Positions 58,475 to 64,000 of a DNA stretch of 64,000 nt are shown one piece after another. The notes beneath the pieces were generated by a model. It saw only the letters and a program-made list of their open reading frames with translations, did not search any database and was not told where the DNA came from. The stretch covers positions 20,580,745 through 20,644,744 of the forward strand of contig CM075102.1 of assembly GCA_037576195.1 (NCBI GenBank). The letters are read 5' to 3'. Origin of the DNA: Phytoseiulus persimilis (taxonomy: Eukaryota; Arthropoda; Arachnida; Mesostigmata; Phytoseiidae). Every line of letters starts with the position of its first letter. The first letter of the stretch is position 1. Both the position numbers and the translations under genes were made by a program.

Positions 58475-58872
58475 CTACTCCTCTGCGTGTAAAGTCTCCT
58501 CGAGAACTGATATATAGCGGATCGCGAGCTGTAGCGTTCCGAGCTTTGAAAGTTTGTCTGACGAAGGTGCGGGAACGACATTGCGGAGCTTGTGGAGAGC
58601 ATCGTTCATGCGTTTGTTATACTGGCGCTCCCGTTCATTGGCTCTTTTCTGTTTCAAATCCTTATTAGCCTCCCTGGTATCCGGGACTCGTTCTCTCTTC
58701 CTGGGGTGCGAGTTCCCACTGAAAGCGTTGTGCGCCATATTCTGTCTTTCTGGAAAGATCCCGCCTACTACTCTGGTGGAGTTCGTGACATCGCATGGGC
58801 GCAGAGAACTGGGCGTGTGTCCCATCCAAGATGGCGAATTTTCTCCGAGACCGTTTCCCGAACGACATCGCT
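58475..58872 (-). CDS. bHLH gene, exon 2 (DNA-binding domain)
   Basis: Starts after the CTCCTCCTTACAG acceptor with two bases of a Glu codon and ends in TAG. It holds a basic cluster (HPRKRERVPD) and the whole bHLH domain. The plus-strand frames over it are shadows. Confidence 0.85.
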
Positions 58873-59568
58873 CTGTAAGGAGGAGATAGGATTCAATTCG
58901 GCGGCCTCAAATCATGAGCCCCGAGTCCCCCCGGGGAGCAACGCTTTCGAATTGAATGGTTTTGATAGAATGAATCGGTAGAATCAACAATGGAAATCTT
59001 TGGTTGGGTTTGAGCGATGACTGAATGATAAGGGGAGTGAAAATGTGAAAGGAGACTGGGTAGAAGGCTTCTGAGTCAGTGACCGAGGGGACCTAAGATT
59101 ACTCATGATCGTGCAATACATATGCTGCAAGTACCAGGAGAGCAGGAGAGTGAATCCCAAAACATTGTGTTTCCGGCCGAAACCATTATTCTTGACGGCT
59201 TGGAATGAGATGCCACTGGTATGCTGCCGGCTAGAACCCGACTCTCAACAGATGCAATTAACAGATGGCTCACCTTGCCAATGTCTCGGGAAGGGATCAG
59301 CTTGTCCACTGCTGGGTTCCTGCGTCCAGCATTCGTCGACACTGCACTGCATTTCTCGCACCGCTTCATGGATGAGTGTTGGGCACATCGGGGATGACGA
59401 GTTGACGCTGAAGACCGGACTGTCCTCGTCTGATTCCATTGAACGGGTGGGTGTAACAACATCCGAGTTCTCTCGAAGAGCTGACGAAGGGACCAGGGGA
59501 GAACTGTGGGCGAAGCAATTGTAGTGCTGAATAAATGGTGACTGCCCCAATGAGTCAGCGAGATTCAC
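58475..59568 (-). CDS. basic helix-loop-helix transcription factor, class A (Twist/Hand-like), two exons
   Basis: Exons 59274–59568 and 58475–58872 join in phase 1 (CAAG|GTGAGC donor; CTCCTCCTTACAG acceptor) to give 230 residues. The N-terminal half is Ser/Pro-rich and acidic with no domain, like an activation or interaction region. The bHLH domain spans about residues 172–224. It has a basic region with NERERQ, helix 1 RMNDALHKLRNVVP, a short loop APSSDK and helix 2 LSKLGTLQLAIRYISVLEE. The loop length and SDKLSK…TL-x-LA-x-RYI pattern resemble Twist most, with Hand and TAL groups also possible. The protein ends only six residues after the domain, so Twist's C-terminal WR motif is absent. It would bind E-boxes as a dimer in the nucleus. 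The arginine normally two residues after RER is a tyrosine (RERQY), so DNA contact may be altered. Confidence 0.85.
59274..59568 (-). CDS. bHLH gene, exon 1
   Basis: Starts MNLADSLGQSPFIQHYNCF and runs 98 codons to a CAAG|GTGAGC donor. Ser/Pro/acidic-rich (SMESDEDSPVFSVNSSSP). The phase match to exon 2 and the intron of about 400 bases support the joint. Confidence 0.8.
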
Positions 59569-60379
59569 GTTATCGATAGAACATCAAGCATTGGAGTCGG
59601 ACTTCGCCAACTAAAGAGGATGAATACTTCCGTCAGCCCGCAGAGTTTCTCTCGAGAACGGAGCGTCAGGGCGTAATAGTAGGAGGGTGACCAGCTTTCG
59701 ATTTCGTAGCTCCTGCGTTTCGATCCAAAACTCTCTCGTTTTCCACCCAAGCCACTTGGACCAAACATCAATCAAGTTCCATTAATAGGTCGGCGGACTC
59801 GTGCTCCAAATCATTTCCAAGATATCCAGGCGGGGAGGTCATGGTCCTCACATCAAAGTCAGGGAGATCTCTGGGGAGACTCGGGGGAGCGACCAAATCT
59901 CGTTTGACCTTGAATGATCAAGGTCCTCGACCCCAGGCTTGGGTCTCTCAAAAACATGAGTTTCTCGACGAGCTTCAGTCAAACTTCCTCCAAATTCACT
60001 CAGAAGAGTTCTTTGCATGGTTTTTGATAATTTTCCGATCTGAGAGACTCTTGAGGGTGCTCTTAGAGGGCTAACTAGTGCTCGGGAAAGGCCACTCACC
60101 CCACATGGTAAGGCCATTTGCCGTCAGCCTGGTGGCTCTTGGTCGCCATGGAAGTTCCGGGACGCAGAGAATCGGTTGACAGCACGATTCAAGGAACGAG
60201 CTCGCTCGCGGTCGAAGCTCGTCGGACAAACTGGACGTCGGCTCGAAGTGATGCTGTAACTCGAGCGTTCAGCCGGAAGTCATGAAGTTCCTCGAATCTC
60301 TTTCGTCTATTTATGGAGCTTCACTCTCCGTTGTTCAGGTCTCACACTCTCACTCCTGAAGGCTTCATTTGCAGTGGGG
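59569..60379. other. upstream region of the bHLH gene
   Basis: No gene recognised. The bHLH promoter and leader should lie here. No TATA box is evident next to the start codon. Confidence 0.45.
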
Positions 60380-60660
60380 TCGGTGGGCGCCGATTCGAGA
60401 GCCGTTCGTGCTCTGCGTCGGAGATTTCAATAGCGTCAGGTGGAATTTCAGCGGTCCACCGAGGCTGCTTTTGTAGCGGAGAAGCGTGCCGACGCCGCAC
60501 GGTAATGAAGACGATGGGGCTCATTGTTTCACCCACTGAATTTAATTGTCTCAAACTCATTGGGGATCCAGATTACTTCTCGCGGACCTCTCCTCCTTGC
60601 CAAGCGAAGCTGCGTCTCGTCAATAGTGAATCCTCGATCACCGATCACTCCGATTCTTGG
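60380..60660 (+). mobile_element. LINE endonuclease remnant
   Basis: On the plus strand the translation EPFVLCVGDFNSVRWNFSG (about 60395–60455) carries the GDFN motif of LINE endonucleases. About 73 residues further on, in a neighbouring frame, ESSITDHSDSW (about 60625–60660) stands where the catalytic SDH motif belongs. The spacing is right for the family, but the two lie in different frames and stops intervene, so the copy is dead. Confidence 0.55.
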
Positions 60661-60824
60661 ACACGAGAACTCCCTACTCTCTAACTACAGAAACCCATTG
60701 GCCAATCGCGTCGGAGGAGAGTTCGACGTCGAGTTCCAATCGCTTCGGCTGCGCGTGGCCGAGACTCAATATCCGATTCCGGCGTCGAGATGCTCGACGC
60801 CCCCCCACCAGGCAAGTCAATGCC

Positions 60825-61140
60825 GGCTTCTTTGTAGGCGAACATCAGAGAAGCTCTTATTAGTCAAGTCAATTTGGTTGCGGGAGACTGTCGGTTTTAC
60901 CCGCTTCATTAAAGGAGAGCCAATGGGCGGTACCTTTCATCCAAACCACCGTTCGCGAAGCCTTTCGATGCAACAGCGGACTTCGGATGCCGTTGTCGAT
61001 CGCGGGCGGCAACTCATAACGGGAGCTACCGAATCGAGGGGGGCAAGTTTGTACGCTTGAAAGGGCGGCATTTGCTTTGAAGAGTCAACAAGGACTATAA
61101 TGAATGCGTTCCGATCCGTTCTCGGATCAACGCTCCCGGA
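60825..61140 (+). repeat. interspersed repeat of about 300 bases, copy 1
   Basis: Three collinear blocks recur about 2.5 kb downstream. The first starts TTTGTAGGCG (60831), the second GATCGCGGGCGGCAACT (60998) and the third AATGCGTTCCGA (61103). Offsets of 2,535, 2,499 and about 2,500 show one repeat with small indels. The first block is about 79% identical over 56 bases. Confidence 0.6.
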
Positions 61141-63359
61141 ACTCTCCCGGAAGGTTCCTCGTGTGAACTCCCCCCTGAACGCGTGTCCGTGATCGGCGGT
61201 CCAATACCCGATCCACTGCTGGTCCGACGCAGTCGAGGAGATTCTCGATAAGTCTTGAGGAAGGATTTGATGTCATCTTCGATGACACGGGCGCTCATTT
61301 TCAGAATTCCGCGCGCCCTGGAGCATTTCAGGAAGGTCCAATGTACCGGATGGCTGTTTTGTAAGTCCAGACGCGCAGAACATCGTACACGGACCTGTGC
61401 GACCCGCCGAGGAAACTATATTATGATGAACTTCATAGAGCTCGAAAGTCCTAGACCCATGAGCGGTCCGACTAGAAGCCTGCATGTTTAACTCAGGCAA
61501 CCCAAACGTAGCCTCATCCAAACCTATCTTAGCTGTCTGTACCCAGTATCTGTCCGCAAGAGTCCGTTTCTCGGGCTGGGCACGATAGATTCTTCTGACT
61601 CGAGAAGCTAACCGAGCTGCACAACATGATCGAGCTTCCGAATCCGGTGTCCCCGATATTGATACGGCTCTGATCGTGGCAGTATGAGCCTATCATGGTT
61701 GGAGGCAGCCTCGTGCTCTCGTCTTGTTCTCATTTTCCGTATTTTCGATGATTCTGCCTCCATTTTTCAGTGGAACTATCATGAATTCCATTCTGACGGT
61801 CGGAATCTGTCTCATCTGAGGAACCGGGAGTTCTTCTTCATCCCACCCTTGCAAAAAGTTATTCAGTCTCAAACAAAGGCTATAGCCGGCAGAGATTCCC
61901 AACTCGACGGATCTTCCTGAAAACAGCAGGATCGTGTTCTCAATGTAAATGAACGTGTCCCTGATGTTTTCGGGCGTCTTCGTCGCCTGGATCCACATAT
62001 AATAACATTAATTAAGGAGAGTCCATTTGCATCCGTATGATCGAGGGCGACCTCGAAATCTCCATATCGCGATAACCACTGGGCGCACCGCGTTGAACCA
62101 CAACTTCTTGAAAAACGCTTCTAAAGACCGACCTTTCCATGTAGTCGGACATTATGGGATGCTGCGCTCGCGGAGCTGCCGCCTTGTACCATCCAGCGCT
62201 TGCCAGGTAGAGCTCCCGATCCGGCTACCGAGGGCCGAGCTCTCGGATCTCTCCCTCCCTGCGGAGAATGCGAAGGAGTCCGAACAAAGCTATCACGATG
62301 ACTGAAGAAGGGGCACTCGAACTTCCCTTATCGGGCTAGACCCTTACAAGAGCGCTTCGAGGCGCGAAACACTTCGAACTGGCGGAATCGTCTAAGCCAC
62401 GTACGCTCATGAACCGTCGCTCTCTCCGTCTGTCGCACCTGGAGTCGCAGAGGCTTCACGTGGATCCACCGGCGAACCCAGTCTCCTAGGCACTCGGGGC
62501 GGACCTGTGGGGAAAAGCTCACTTTTTTTCCGTCCCACGACACATCACGCTTGAACAGGAATTGAAATCGGGTCAGGATTATCCGGTTCAGGGGATGAAG
62601 CTTCCCAGGGACTCGGAATCGATGTATTCCGTCATCCCTTCTCCGGCTCCTAGAAGGGTTAGGGCAGACATTTTGGCATGTTATTTTGGGTTCTGAGTGA
62701 TATCCTGTTCCCGGCGGTAACAAGGCAGCATCTGATCCTCCATACGATTGAGTAGCTGAATGGATGAATCCGCAAGCTGGTGGGCAGGCGCCGATCGTTT
62801 CGCAAGCACTCAAGAAAATCTCGAAGGATTTCCGACGTCCAACAGCTCTCAGACTCTCTCCTCGTGGCCCGTCCTTCTCCAACCGAGAGATCGACCCTCC
62901 GAGCACAGTGTCTTGGCTGGTTTCGACTGCGGCGATGAGGTCTTCTGACGTATCATCGATGAGATTGATGAGTTCTGAAACGTCTGAGCTAGCGATCCAA
63001 CAAGTTCCCAAACTTGGTGACCCCGAAGCTAGAGTGTCGACCGCAGGACGCCTTCCCCCCCTCGGCGGGGCATCATGGAGTCGTGTTAACATCGAATAGC
63101 TCGATGGAACTTCTTAATGGCACACCGTCAGGAGGGACTGAGTCAGCAGCATCCTGAGACCTCCTCGCTGTTGAAGAAGCTAATCGGAGAACATGTCACG
63201 GTTCTCGGGTTATAGAACCTCGCACGAGCCCAAAGAATAAAGCACGAGGTTGACCCACAGAATCTTCTATTCACACTAACAAACGGCGATTACAACCTTC
63301 CAACAATTTGAATTCTCCGATTGTTAAAAAGCTCACCGACCCTCGATCTAGGTGCTGCA
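61141..63359. other. unassigned, probably LINE-derived stretch
   Basis: Open frames on both strands (61693–61998 −, 62328–63092 −, 62764–63099 +) have no recognised domain. The only recognisable piece is the LINE-like end at 62027–62290. No reverse transcriptase catalytic motif was found between it and the endonuclease at 60.4 kb. Confidence 0.35.
62027..62290 (+). mobile_element. possible LINE C-terminal remnant
   Basis: The frame gives HIAITTGRTALNHNFLKNAS, close to the TGH-x-x-LN-x-x-L-x-x pattern that precedes the terminal Cys/His cluster of many LINE ORF2 proteins. A neighbouring frame then gives ALYHPALAR, like the H-x-x-x-x-CPAL-x-R part of that cluster. It is frameshifted and weak on its own, but it lies on the same strand and downstream of the endonuclease remnant. 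Confidence 0.3.
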
Positions 63360-63680
63360 GGCGCCTTTGTAGGCGGACATCACAGGAGCTCTCATTACCC
63401 AAGCCAATGTGGCTCATGTGCTTCATTACCAGAAATCACTTGAGCGGAACATTTCATGACAACCCCTATTTATAAAATGTTTTAATTCCCGTTTGCGATC
63501 GAGGGCGGCAACTTTTAACCGGAGAACTTGCACCGGAGATTGATCACGTTTGCCGACTTCCGGGAGCGGCTTCTTTTGAAGAATTGGCTCTGATCAAGTG
63601 GAGTGCATTCCGAACGAGTTCATCTAACCGACGGCTGTGACCGGGGGACGAGGTCAGCTCGGGATCAACGTTCGCACTGA
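63360..63680 (+). repeat. interspersed repeat of about 300 bases, copy 2
   Basis: Partner of 60825–61140 in the same orientation. It begins in the shared GGCGCCTTTGTAGGCGGAC stretch and ends past GGGATCAACG. No terminal inverted repeats or obvious target duplication were seen at either copy. Confidence 0.6.
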
Positions 63681-64000
63681 TTTCAGCTATTGCTCCCCGT
63701 TCCCCTCATCGAGTTTAACCTTCTTCAGCTACGTGATTCACCACCAGATTGACACAGTTTAGGACATTCTCGATGTTCTCGGCGTCGTCAATAGAGCCAA
63801 GACTTTCCGGCACCAATCACACACATTTCGCTTACACATAATACATGGACGAAAAAGTGATTGGTTGAGTGTTTTCGAGGCGATGATGAATACTTCTTAG
63901 ATGTGCCCATACACACACTCATATTCCTGTGGATCGAAGGATGGTGATGGATGAAAGATGCCTGGACTTCCTAGCTCGAGCCATCTTGCTAGTCCCAAAG
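63681..64000. other. unassigned right end of window
   Basis: No gene or repeat recognised. Confidence 0.5.

Noticed and set aside
62328-63092. 254-codon minus-strand frame as a host gene
   Set aside because: The opposite strand is also open over much of it, no domain is recognised, and the surroundings are LINE and repeat debris.
1-64000. tRNA genes, rRNA, CRISPR arrays and bacterial-type operons
   Set aside because: I scanned for the TΨC box GGTTCRANNCC with matching stems and for regularly spaced repeats and found none. The gene structures are eukaryotic.

Overview
The window is eukaryotic and almost certainly from an arthropod. Genes carry GT–AG introns, codon use is balanced, base composition is close to half GC, and the proteins are animal types. 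A single-coding-exon strawberry notch gene, short introns near 115 bases in some genes and very long introns in one gene suggest a mesostigmatid (phytoseiid-like) mite. That placement is inference, not proof.

Layout, left to right. (1) 1–661: the last two exons of an unrecognised acidic protein (+). (2) 662–4771: mostly unassigned sequence, with one possible terminal exon (4501–4720, +) converging on the next gene. (3) 4772–9292: strawberry notch (sno/SBNO1, −), a nuclear helicase-like transcriptional coregulator in one uninterrupted coding exon. (4) 9425–19473: no confident gene. It holds two collinear diverged copies of a segment of about 1.25 kb, one upstream of sno and one upstream of the next gene, plus LINE debris and a perfect 19-bp hairpin. 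(5) 19474–51795: a gene of about 32 kb (+) that I assembled from seven exons with matching splice phases. It encodes a secreted or membrane-anchored Cys-rich protein of about 559 residues, of the uncharacterised arthropod DUF7042–7045 type. Two introns are each about 10.6 kb. (6) 54133–55832: DPH1 (+, four exons), the first enzyme of diphthamide synthesis on elongation factor 2. (7) 56144–56468: a foldback element with 10-bp flanking direct repeats. (8) 58475–59568: a two-exon bHLH transcription factor (−) of Twist/Hand-like class with an altered basic region. (9) 59569–64000: LINE remnants and a pair of about 300-bp interspersed repeats.

The genes do not form a common pathway. sno and the bHLH protein are nuclear regulators, DPH1 is a housekeeping translation-factor modifier, and the large DUF7042-type gene is an extracellular protein of unknown role whose long introns suggest elaborate regulation. 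I found no multi-gene novel system. The observations most worth following are the reconstructed DUF7042-type gene, the foldback element and the segment shared by two promoters. Exon boundaries were read by eye from splice consensus and phase, without transcript evidence.
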